A stretch of DNA of 56,166 nt from an uncultured Clostridium sp. (GTDB lineage: Bacteria; Bacillota; Clostridia; Lachnospirales; Lachnospiraceae). Shown here piece after piece: positions 7,593-14,987 of the stretch. The stretch's first letter is position 1, and the number at the start of each line of letters is the position of its first letter. Under the pieces are notes generated by a model, which had not been told where the DNA came from, did no database searches, and saw only the letters and a program-made list of their open reading frames with translations. The DNA is taken from positions 1 through 56,166 of the forward strand of contig USJW01000016.1 in assembly GCA_900555045.1 (NCBI GenBank), given 5' to 3'. The position numbers and the translations under genes were made by a program.

Positions 7593-8621
7593 TTAATTGG
7601 ACTCGGCAGGATACGCTGTGTTGTACTTCTGAATCGCGTCGTAGATGGGTTTTAAAGCCGGATTTCCGTTTAACACGGTTTCGTGGAGCGGCTTGCACGC
7701 CTCCACAAAGGGCTTCTGGTCCGGGTAGATGAAATTCACGTGCTGCTCGTTCTCAGCCCGGTCCTTTGCGCTCTCCACAGCCTTCACCCACTCGTCGCGC
7801 TCCACCTGGTTCACCAGCTTAAAGCCCTCCTCGAACACCGCACGGTCCTCGTCGGATAAGCCCTCCATGAACGCGTTGTTCCCGATCAGGATGTCCGGGA
7901 CCATCTGGTGCATGTCGTAGGAGTAGTATTTGCAGACATCCCCGTGGCCGTTGTCCGTCAGAGCCATCTCGTTGTTCTCCGCCCCGTCGATGATGTTGGA
8001 CTGGAGCGCCGTGTACACGTCGCCGAAGCCCATGGGCGTGGCGGAACCGCCTAACAGCCGCATCATCTCAATGTTGGTGGGGGACTGCTGCACCCGGATC
8101 TTTAACCCCTTTAAATCCGCGGGCGACTCGATGGGCTTGTTCACTGTATAGAAGTTTCTCGTCCCTGCGTCCAGCCAGGTAACCGCGGTGAATCCGGCCT
8201 TGCGGGTGGAATCAAAAATCGGCCCCGTCACGCTCTCATCGTCCATGGCGTGGTGATACGCCTCCGGGCTGGCGAACAGATAAGGCAGATTGAAAAGTTC
8301 ATAGTTCTTGCTGAATGTCTCCAGAATGGCGTTGCTGGCCACACAAAAATCGATGGCACCTGTCTGGGTCAGCTGCACCATGTCGGTCTGCGAGCCCAGA
8401 AGCTCACTTGGGTAAACCTCCACCACATACTTGTCCCCCAGCTTCTCATTGATAAAATCCTGAAAAGCGGTGAGCGCGATGTGGGTGGGATGGTTGGTGG
8501 ACTGGTTGTGTCCGATCCGGATGGTCCGTTTCTCCTTCGCCGCTCCGCACCCGCTCACACTCAGACATGTGATCGACGCCATGCAGACCAGGGCCAACAG
8601 CTTTTTTAGCGTTCTCCTCAT
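7593..8621 (-). CDS. dctP: TRAP substrate-binding lipoprotein DctP
   Basis: A 342-residue extracellular solute-binding protein. Residues 1-24 form a lipoprotein signal with the lipobox S-V-S-G-C, making C25 the lipidated residue. The mature protein opens with I-R-I-G-H-N-Q-S-T-N-H-P, as in DctP proteins. It carries the region R-V-Q-Q-S-P-T-N near residue 178, where the conserved Arg of the family binds the substrate carboxylate. It captures an organic acid outside the cell and hands it to DctQM. With a LarA racemase in the operon, the acid is probably a 2-hydroxy acid. It is the first gene of the operon and has its own promoter. Confidence 0.93.
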   Translation of the reverse strand: MRRTLKKLLALVCMASITCLSVSGCGAAKEKRTIRIGHNQSTNHPTHIALTAFQDFINEKLGDKYVVEVYPSELLGSQTDMVQLTQTGAIDFCVASNAILETFSKNYELFNLPYLFASPEAYHHAMDDESVTGPIFDSTRKAGFTAVTWLDAGTRNFYTVNKPIESPADLKGLKIRVQQSPTNIEMMRLLGGSATPMGFGDVYTALQSNIIDGAENNEMALTDNGHGDVCKYYSYDMHQMVPDILIGNNAFMEGLSDEDRAVFEEGFKLVNQVERDEWVKAVESAKDRAENEQHVNFIYPDQKPFVEACKPLHETVLNGNPALKPIYDAIQKYNTAYPAESN

Positions 8622-8689
8622 AGATAAAATCCCTCCTGCTTTTTAACACTGACAATTCCCGCCGCACCGGCAGGACATTTGCAATGCGG

Positions 8690-8725
8690 ATAATATCACA
8701 GGAAAAATACTTTGAAAATACTTTG
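8690..8725 (-). promoter_or_regulatory. Promoter with direct repeat before dctP
   Basis: On the minus strand a -10 TATTAT (8690-8695), preceded by TGTGA, sits 17 nt from a weak -35 TTTTCA (8713-8718). Overlapping the -35 is an exact 11-bp tandem direct repeat (8704-8714 and 8715-8725, AAAATACTTTG on the plus strand). The placement suggests an activator or repressor site controlling the TRAP/larA operon. The role is inferred. Confidence 0.5.
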
Positions 8726-8819
8726 TGAGAAAGCTTAGCAGCATTCTAACTTTTTTAGGAAAGAATTAACTTTCGCACAAAAAAGAGGACAAAATTTTCC
8801 ACCTTTCATCAGCTTGCAC

Positions 8820-8873
8820 AAAAAAGTGTGCGGTTTCGCCGCAATGACCTGCGACCAAACCGCACACTTTTTT
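8820..8873 (-). terminator. Terminator after the MBL gene
   Basis: A perfect 17-bp inverted repeat (8820-8836 with 8857-8873) encloses 20 nt and is bounded by A6 and T6, so it can work in both directions. It begins 13 nt past the stop codon of the metallo-beta-lactamase gene and separates that transcript from the TRAP operon. Confidence 0.88.
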
Positions 8874-8886
8874 GTTCGTCTCTCGT

Positions 8887-9747
8887 TTACTCCTGTCCCG
8901 TGACCTCGATGGTCTCCCCGTCGCTGACCGCAGTCACTGTCCGGCCAGGGACCGTGCAGTACACCTTCGTCCCCGCCTTCTTGAGCGCCTTCCCGGTCTT
9001 GTCCTCCGGCGCGGCCGCGGTCACCACCGCGATCTTCGGCTGCAGCCGGGCGATGAATTTTACGCCCTTCGCGTTGTCCCTGCCGTGGTGGGCCACCTTG
9101 TAGAGGTCGATCTTTCTGAGCCCGTAGCGGCTAAACTCCTCGATGCGCTTTTTCTTCGCATCCCCGGCGAAAAACATGCGCACGCCGCCGTGCTGCACCA
9201 GCACCGCCAGGGAGTAATCGTTGTCGTTCTTGTAGGAGCGCCTGGCCGGGGGGTACACGCGAAGGTTCAGGTCCCCGAAGCCGGCCCGCTTCTGCCGCTC
9301 CAGGACCTTCACCGGGATCCCCTGCTCCTCAAACTGGCCTAAAAGCTCCTGATACCGTGCGTCCTTCTTCCCATAGTCCGGCACCAGCACCTGCTGTACC
9401 TTCACCGCCTTTACCACGGCGGCCGCGCCCCCGATGTGGTCCTTGTCCGGGTGGGTCAGGATCATGCAGTCGATGGCGGTGACGCCGTTCTCCTCAAGCG
9501 CCGCCAGGATCCGCCCCGAATCCTGCTCCTCGCCCGTGTCGATCATCACGCAGCTTCCACGGCTCAGGAGCAGCGCGCAGTCCGCGTCGTCCGCGGTCCC
9601 GACAAACACCGCCTTCGCGGGCTCCACCGGCCCCCGCCTCCCGGCCCGAAGCAGCCAAATCACGGCGATCATTACAATGACCGCCAAAATCACCGCGGCC
9701 CCGATGGTCCCGGCCGTGTGAAGTCTCATATATCTGAGCAGTCTCAT
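8887..9747 (-). CDS. Membrane-anchored metallo-beta-lactamase-fold hydrolase (ComEC-like domain)
   Basis: A 286-residue protein. One N-terminal membrane segment (about residues 13-33) is followed by a metallo-beta-lactamase fold. The metal motif T-H-P-D-K-D-H-I-G-G carries the HxxxDH-type signature; V-M-I-D-T-G precedes it, and A-G-D and V-A-H-H-G-R-D follow. This is the arrangement of the extracellular MBL domain of the competence protein ComEC and its free-standing relatives, several of which degrade nucleic acid. Here the domain would face outward, tethered to the membrane. A TTG-started extension to 9774 is possible, but AGGAG 11 nt before the ATG at 9747 favours that start. It ends just before a strong terminator. 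Confidence 0.8.
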   Translation of the reverse strand: MRLLRYMRLHTAGTIGAAVILAVIVMIAVIWLLRAGRRGPVEPAKAVFVGTADDADCALLLSRGSCVMIDTGEEQDSGRILAALEENGVTAIDCMILTHPDKDHIGGAAAVVKAVKVQQVLVPDYGKKDARYQELLGQFEEQGIPVKVLERQKRAGFGDLNLRVYPPARRSYKNDNDYSLAVLVQHGGVRMFFAGDAKKKRIEEFSRYGLRKIDLYKVAHHGRDNAKGVKFIARLQPKIAVVTAAAPEDKTGKALKKAGTKVYCTVPGRTVTAVSDGETIEVTGQE

Positions 9748-9797
9748 CCGTCCAAATTCTCCTCCCTGCCGCAATATCCTCTAAGATTGACCGGCAA

Positions 9798-10853
9798 TCA
9801 AACTAAATTCCACCCCGCGGGGTCCGCGCCCTTTCGCGCGAGGAGGGCGTCCGCGCCGTCCTCCATCGCCTGCTGGTACTCCTCGCCGGTGAGCAGCAGA
9901 AGCCACAGCAGATTGACCGGCTCGCCCATGAACTCTGGGTAAACAGGCCCCGTCTGCGCCTCGCAGTGGGCCGGGTTCACCAGCATCACCGCCTCGTAGC
10001 CCGGGGCCGCGTCGCAGGGCACGGTGTGGCCGTGGCCCAGCCAGTCAATCTCCTTCCAGGGGAGCGAAACCTGGGCTGCCATGTAGCGAAACATCGCCAT
10101 AGCGCTGTCCGGCTCCGTCCCCGGCGGGAAGGCCACCCCCAGCTCAAAGCGGCGGTACCTAAAGGTCTCCTCCTGGCAGTACTGCTCCACCTGCGGCTGG
10201 GCCAGGGCAGCGTTTCCCAGGGTGAAGGCGTACAGATTTTTATCCCTCTCCCCCGTGACCAGTGCCCTGGGCGGGAACTCCCCGCCATCGATGGAAAAGT
10301 ACTGGCGGTAGGGCCCGAAGAACGCCTCGATGGCCTCCAGTTGCTGCACCTGAAGCTCCTCAAAATAGTTCCCCTCCATGGCCTCCCAGTAAGCCCGGCT
10401 GCGCTCCGTGCGCTCCTCCAGGACCGGCAGCGCCGGGGTCAGCTCCCAGGCCAGGGAATTCTGCCCCCTGGCGTACCGGGAGTACCCCGGAAACTGCGCT
10501 CCGGCCCAGCCCGGGATCACCGCGATGATCTGTCCGCCCTCAAGCAGGGCCGCCGCGTCCCCCTCCTCGAACCAGACGATGGACAACTGCCCGGCGTCCA
10601 ACGTCATCCCCTCCGGGTCATGACTCACATGCGTAAGTGGCATCCGCGGCGCCTCGCCGCTCTGCATGGCCGCCAGGTCCATCTCCTCCATCCCGGGCGC
10701 CGTGTTGCACACCCAGCAGCTTCTCACCTCCTGCGCCTCCGTGCCCGGATTCACCCAGAGGTAAAAGTAGACCGCCGCCCCGTTCTCCTCCACAAACGCC
10801 TGGATGTTGCAGAGAGGGGACCACCCCTCCAGCAAAATATTCGTCTCCGCCAT
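9798..10853 (-). CDS. Suppressor-of-fused (SUFU) domain protein
   Basis: A 351-residue soluble protein. The second half resembles the bacterial suppressor-of-fused domain: R-F-E-L-G-V-A-F-P-P-G-T-E-P near residue 238, then a W-shaped segment P-W-K-E-I-D-W-L-G-H-G, then the closing N-L-L-W-L-L-L-L-T-G-E-E-Y-Q-Q-A and G-A-D-A-L-L-A-R-K. The first half (about residues 1-140) is a separate acidic domain rich in Gly and Glu with no family I can name. SUFU-fold proteins in bacteria are often immunity proteins of polymorphic toxin systems, but no toxin is visible here. GGGAG lies 6 nt before the ATG. It starts 23 nt after the downstream nucleotidyltransferase ends, so it may belong to that operon. 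Confidence 0.7.
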   Translation of the reverse strand: MAETNILLEGWSPLCNIQAFVEENGAAVYFYLWVNPGTEAQEVRSCWVCNTAPGMEEMDLAAMQSGEAPRMPLTHVSHDPEGMTLDAGQLSIVWFEEGDAAALLEGGQIIAVIPGWAGAQFPGYSRYARGQNSLAWELTPALPVLEERTERSRAYWEAMEGNYFEELQVQQLEAIEAFFGPYRQYFSIDGGEFPPRALVTGERDKNLYAFTLGNAALAQPQVEQYCQEETFRYRRFELGVAFPPGTEPDSAMAMFRYMAAQVSLPWKEIDWLGHGHTVPCDAAPGYEAVMLVNPAHCEAQTGPVYPEFMGEPVNLLWLLLLTGEEYQQAMEDGADALLARKGADPAGWNLV

Positions 10854-10876
10854 CCCTAACTCCCAGCTCCCTTCTC

Positions 10877-11653
10877 CTATAAATTTTCCAAAAACAGCCG
10901 GTTTAGCTCCTCCCAGCCCCGCGCGTCCGGTTCCCCCGCCCCGGCCGCCAGGGCTTTAAAACAGGCCAGCTGCTCCTCGATATACCGGTTCAAACCGTCC
11001 AGCCGCGGCGCCAGCTCCGCCTCGGCCATCTGGCGCTTCACCTCCAGAAGCCGCCTGATCTGCTCCTTTATCTCCCCCTCCGGCATGGCCGAAAACAGTT
11101 CAGAGAACAGCACCGGCGGCGGTGTCCCGTGGGTCTCAATCCAGCTGCATGCCAGCAGCGGACGGATCACGTAGAAATATTTCTTGTATTTCACCAGCTC
11201 CCCCGTGAGGTGCTCCCGGTAATTCTTGTTGGCCGTCCCGTAGTAGTGGTACATGGCCGTCTTGGGCGAAAAATACCTGGAGGCGGTCCGGTAGATTTCC
11301 CGCCACTGCTCCGTGGTGTGGTAGACCACCGGCGAGCCCGCCCACTCGAAGAGCGTGGCGTTGGACCGGTGAAACAGCCGCAGCGCCTTGTCCAGATCCC
11401 AGCCGTTAATGTCCAGCGTCTCATTTAGCTCCCAGTCAATGAAATCATCCCGTTTGTCCAGGCGCAGATAGTCCTCCCGCCGTCTCACGTAGATAAACCG
11501 CACATCGTAGTCGCTGTCCGGGGAGGCAAAGCCCCAGGCCCGGCTCCCAGACTCCACCGCGTGGAGAATCCGCACGTTTTCCCGCTCCTCGATCTCCCGG
11601 AGCTTTCTCTCAATCAGAGCCCTCGGCTCCACTTCCATTCCCTCATATCTCAT
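10877..11653 (-). CDS. RlaP-type nucleotidyltransferase (second of a pair)
   Basis: A 258-residue protein of the DNA polymerase beta-like nucleotidyltransferase superfamily, in the RlaP group (DUF2201/PF10127-like) linked to RNA repair. The catalytic G-S-R-A-W-G motif is at about residues 36-41, followed by D-S-D-Y-D-V-R-F, which supplies two metal-binding acids. The aromatic C-terminal helical part includes Y-H-Y-Y-G-T-A-N-K-N-Y and Y-K-K-Y-F-Y-V-I-R-P-L, typical of this group. It would transfer a nucleotide to an RNA or protein acceptor. Its start overlaps the end of the preceding homologous nucleotidyltransferase by 11 nt, so the two are coupled and may act together. Confidence 0.8.
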   Translation of the reverse strand: MRYEGMEVEPRALIERKLREIEERENVRILHAVESGSRAWGFASPDSDYDVRFIYVRRREDYLRLDKRDDFIDWELNETLDINGWDLDKALRLFHRSNATLFEWAGSPVVYHTTEQWREIYRTASRYFSPKTAMYHYYGTANKNYREHLTGELVKYKKYFYVIRPLLACSWIETHGTPPPVLFSELFSAMPEGEIKEQIRRLLEVKRQMAEAELAPRLDGLNRYIEEQLACFKALAAGAGEPDARGWEELNRLFLENL

Positions 11654-12662
11654 CCCGCACCACCCTCTCGTTGACGCGCATCACAAACTCCTCCACCTGC
11701 TCAAAATCCGGCTTCTCCGGAAGGCAGGTGTGCTTTGCCGCGTAGTCCATCCGCTTCTCATAGTCGGAGATCATCTCATAGAACTCATCCCGAAAACCGC
11801 CGTCCTCCCGCTGGTAGGCTCCGCCCCGTATGTCCATGAGGAGATCGTGCTCCTCCTCCCGGAACGTGAGGATCTCCCCCTTCTCCAGGATGTCGATGGC
11901 CATCAGGAACAGGCGGATTAAGTGCATGGCGTGCTTGTTTAAGTGCGCGTCGTCCTTCTTGCGGTTCCGCTTCCCCAGGGTGTCAAAATCCCGGGCGAGG
12001 CGGTTCAAATCCTTCCACAGGTTCTGGTAGTCGCGCAGCGGGTAGTGGGTCAGCGCCACATCCATGTAGATCTCTGCCTCCAGCTGCGGGTTCTCGGCCC
12101 GGTCCACATACAGCCGGATTGCGCCCTGATCGAAGTTTGCGTAACGCTTTTGCAGCCCCTCCAGGGACCGCACAAGGGAGCGGCAGACATTGGCCTCCCG
12201 CTCGGCCTGGGAGATTGTCTCCCGGTTCAGGGCGTTCTGGAGCCTGCGCAGCTGGGCCGCCGCGTAGCCGCCGAAGGAGTCGATGGCCCTCCGGGACAAG
12301 AACATGCCCCGACGTTTGATGAGCTCCTCCCCCACCGGGCTCAGCTGCAGATAGTGCTCCGGCCGCAGCCCCAGAAGCTCGATGCAGTTGGGGTTGCAAG
12401 CCAGGAATAGCGGGATGATCTTGTTGAACCCGTAGATGCAGCTGTCCGTGTTCCCGTCCGTGTACTGCTCAAACTCCGTCATGCCGATTAAGTCCGACTT
12501 GCGGTTCAGCGCAATCCCCCGCAGGTCGATGTCGCTCCCGTCCCGGTTGGTCCCGTAGGCGTAGCTCCCCGCGACGCCAAGAAGCGCGATGCGCCCCGCC
12601 AGGTGCTCGTTGGTTTGCAAAAAGCGGTACTCCTCTGTATCCAAAAATTCGGCAGTGATCAC
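11643..12662 (-). CDS. RlaP-type nucleotidyltransferase (first of a pair)
   Basis: A 339-residue nucleotidyltransferase from the same superfamily as its neighbour. The active-site motif G-S-Y-A-Y-G-T-N-R-D-G-S-D-I-D-L-R-G is at about residues 32-49, giving the G-S and D-x-D signature. N-P-N-C-I-E-L-L-G follows near residue 110, and a helical C-terminal half contains H-L-N-K-H-A-M-H-L-I-R-L. It begins with a GTG preceded by a G-rich site. It overlaps the next gene by 11 nt. Two RlaP-type enzymes encoded back to back suggest either a heteromeric enzyme or two acceptor specificities. Confidence 0.8.
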   Translation of the reverse strand: MITAEFLDTEEYRFLQTNEHLAGRIALLGVAGSYAYGTNRDGSDIDLRGIALNRKSDLIGMTEFEQYTDGNTDSCIYGFNKIIPLFLACNPNCIELLGLRPEHYLQLSPVGEELIKRRGMFLSRRAIDSFGGYAAAQLRRLQNALNRETISQAEREANVCRSLVRSLEGLQKRYANFDQGAIRLYVDRAENPQLEAEIYMDVALTHYPLRDYQNLWKDLNRLARDFDTLGKRNRKKDDAHLNKHAMHLIRLFLMAIDILEKGEILTFREEEHDLLMDIRGGAYQREDGGFRDEFYEMISDYEKRMDYAAKHTCLPEKPDFEQVEEFVMRVNERVVRDEI

Positions 12663-12774
12663 CGGAAATCCCCCCCTTTTTCTTTTAACGATTTCTGTGC
12701 CGGCGCGGGCCGCGCATTTCCGGTGCTAACCCCGCCCGAACGCGCCCACGCGTTCTGCGCCGGGCGCGGGACGT

Positions 12775-13587
12775 CTAAACGCATCCCCCAAAGAGCTCCT
12801 CCAGCACCGTAAGCACGCCCTCGTGGTCGTTGTCCGGCGCCAGGTATGGGGCGCCCTGGATCACCTCCTGGGGCGCGTTGGCCATGGCGTAGCCGCGGCC
12901 CACCGCCTGGAGCATGCCCAGATCGTTGTCCCCGTCCCCGAAGGCGACGGCCTGCTCTGTGGGAATCCCGAAGTGGCCGCACAGGAAACGGACGGCCTCG
13001 GCTTTCTGCACCGCCCCGTCCATGACCTCCAGATACTCCGGCTTCGAGGCCCCCAGGGAGAGATCCGGGCACAGCTGCCCGATCCGCTCCTTGGCCCGAA
13101 GAATCTCCTCCGGGCGGCCCATGAGCAGGAATTTGTGCACGCCCTGGCCCGCAAACAGCTCCTCCACTGGCCCCACCGCGGCCTTCAAAGAGGTGATCTC
13201 CTCCTCCGCCTTCACCCGCGGGTCTGAGTCGTCGTCCACCACCCACCGGCTGCCGCCGTAGGTGTTGCAGCAGAGCTCCGGGAATTCCCGGTCAAACAGG
13301 GCCTTTAGCTCCAAGGCCCGCTCATGGCTCATGGTCCGCGAGCTCAAGACACCGCCGTCCGCATCCAGAATCAGCCCGCCGCTGTAGGCCGCCATGGGCG
13401 CATGGTTCCCCAGCATGTCCCGGATGCCCGTCATCCCGTCCGGCATGCGGGCGGAGACCAGAACGAAGAGAATCCCCCTCCGCTCAAGCGCAAGGATCCC
13501 CCGCCTGGTCCGCTCTGAAATCTGGTTTTTGCTGTCCAACAGGGTGCCGTCTATATCGCTGAATATCAGTCCCTTAACTTCTCTCAT
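12775..13587 (-). CDS. HAD-superfamily phosphatase, Cof type
   Basis: A 270-residue HAD-IIB (Cof/YidA type) hydrolase. Motif I is F-S-D-I-D-G-T-L-L at residues 9-17, with the nucleophile Asp first. Motif II is V-S-A-R near residue 44. Motif III Lys is in the region before F-G-I-P-T-E. Motif IV is F-G-D-G-D-N-D-L-G-M-L near residue 222. The cap domain lies between about residues 85 and 190. Such enzymes remove phosphate from small sugar phosphates or cofactors; the substrate is not predictable. It sits 16 nt after the AlkZ-like gene and 112 nt before the nucleotidyltransferase pair. Confidence 0.9.
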   Translation of the reverse strand: MREVKGLIFSDIDGTLLDSKNQISERTRRGILALERRGILFVLVSARMPDGMTGIRDMLGNHAPMAAYSGGLILDADGGVLSSRTMSHERALELKALFDREFPELCCNTYGGSRWVVDDDSDPRVKAEEEITSLKAAVGPVEELFAGQGVHKFLLMGRPEEILRAKERIGQLCPDLSLGASKPEYLEVMDGAVQKAEAVRFLCGHFGIPTEQAVAFGDGDNDLGMLQAVGRGYAMANAPQEVIQGAPYLAPDNDHEGVLTVLEELFGGCV

Positions 13588-13603
13588 CTCTCCACCGCTC
13601 CTT

Positions 13604-14782
13604 CTAGTATTCCACGTCCGAAAGCCTCAGCTGCCGAAACGCCGCGTACTCCTCCGCCAGGTCAAAAAGCGCCTTCCGGTCGATTCCGCTCTCCCACAGC
13701 GTCATTTTCATCTCCAGCGCGCTCCCCTTCTTCCTGCCGTTCCAGATGCCCACGGCCTTCCCCCGCTGCACAATCACGCCGGGGTTGCCCACATACCGCC
13801 AGATCTGCCTCTGAAGGGTCTTATCCGGCTGAAGAACCGCCCGGTCCCTCTGGTCCAAATAGGGGTCATGGCCGCCCAGGAGAAGCAGCTCCCGCTCCAG
13901 CGGCCCGTCCGCAAAAAATTGTTCCCGGTCGGCGGACAGGATGTACCGCTTCTTCCCCTCCACCGTCACCGGCTCCAGCTCCTCCTCTATGAGCCCGAGC
14001 ATGCGCCGGGCCTGTTTTCCGGAGCAGCCCAGCCAGTCCGCGAACATGTCCGCCGTGGCCGGACCATAGCAGTGCAGGTATCTGCGCGCCAGCTCGGCCG
14101 CCGCGCCCGGGTTCGGTTTAAAGGGATGGCCCACCCAGTTCCGGTAAGAGGTGAAGGTGGGGCTGGTCCCGTCCCGCCCGCCAAACACCACCAGGCCGCA
14201 GAAGGCGCAGGGCCTGAGTAAAAAGGACGCCACCGCCCCGCCCACGGTCTGTTTGTCCGGGCTCCCGTACATGGACGGCTGGTCCCACAGCTCCCGCTTG
14301 GCGGCGGGCAGAAGGGGCCGCATCCATCCCGCGATGGTCCGGTCCAAGTCGGTTTTGCTGGCAATGACCGCGCCGTCAAGCTGCGGCAGGACCTCAAGCT
14401 GCACCTTGAGCAGCTCGTCAAAGCGCAGCTGCAAAAAGTCTAAGGCCAGCCCAATGCCAGCGGTGTAGATCCACGGCTCGTCCCCCTCCGGGATCAGCGC
14501 GGACAAGTACACGCTGCTCTCTGCCTCGGGGAACACCATCGGAAGCCCCCTTATACTCCAGGTCTGAAGGAGCGTTTTCTCCCGGCACAAGAGCGCCTCA
14601 AGCTCCGCCTGGCTGATGTCCGGGACACGGTTTTTCGCGGCCGTCTCCCAGGCGCCGGGCGGACTGTTCTGCAGCCCGCAGGCCCCAAAAAGCCGCAAAA
14701 GGTCCTCCTTTTTTCCAGTCCCGTCCAGGTGATGGGACCGCAGCCTGAATCTCCGGATCTGTCCCGCCTCAAGCTCCGCCAT
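13604..14782 (-). CDS. AlkZ/YcaQ-like winged-helix protein
   Basis: A 392-residue protein of the winged-helix DNA-binding family that includes the AlkZ and YcaQ DNA glycosylases (HTH_42). Family landmarks include the N-terminal I-R-R-F-R-L-R-S-H-H-L, W-S-I-R-G-L-P-M-V-F near residue 75, R-R-Y-L-H-C-Y-G-P-A-T near residue 230, D-P-Y-L-D-Q-R-D, and V-I-V-Q-R-G-K-A-V-G-I-W near the end. The glutamine-rich catalytic motif of AlkZ near the N-terminus reads S-H-H-L-D here, so glycosylase activity is uncertain. The frame is open to 14839, but GGGAGGAG 7 nt before the ATG at 14782 fixes the start. Confidence 0.75.
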   Translation of the reverse strand: MAELEAGQIRRFRLRSHHLDGTGKKEDLLRLFGACGLQNSPPGAWETAAKNRVPDISQAELEALLCREKTLLQTWSIRGLPMVFPEAESSVYLSALIPEGDEPWIYTAGIGLALDFLQLRFDELLKVQLEVLPQLDGAVIASKTDLDRTIAGWMRPLLPAAKRELWDQPSMYGSPDKQTVGGAVASFLLRPCAFCGLVVFGGRDGTSPTFTSYRNWVGHPFKPNPGAAAELARRYLHCYGPATADMFADWLGCSGKQARRMLGLIEEELEPVTVEGKKRYILSADREQFFADGPLERELLLLGGHDPYLDQRDRAVLQPDKTLQRQIWRYVGNPGVIVQRGKAVGIWNGRKKGSALEMKMTLWESGIDRKALFDLAEEYAAFRQLRLSDVEY

Positions 14783-14987
14783 GTGATCGCTCCTCCCGCT
14801 TCCATCCTGTTCCCTGCCGCATGCCCCGGCCTGTCCCACCGGCAGCCGGCAGGGGAATCTTTATTATCTTATCACCGACATTTCCCGAGCGCAACGATTT
14901 CCCGCAAAAAAAGTGCCTGCGGGCCGCAGCCGGATTTCCCGCGCTGCCGCTCTCAGGCACTCTCTCTGTTTCCAGTCAAAATTCACA

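Noticed and set aside
8820..8873. Inverted repeat considered as an insertion-sequence end or attachment site
   Set aside because: The flanking A6/T6 tracts and the position just past a stop codon fit a bidirectional terminator, and no transposase or target duplication is present.
9966..10859. 297-codon plus-strand frame opposite the SUFU gene
   Set aside because: Its Arg/Leu/His/Gly-rich composition has no recognisable motif, and it is fully antisense to a better supported gene.
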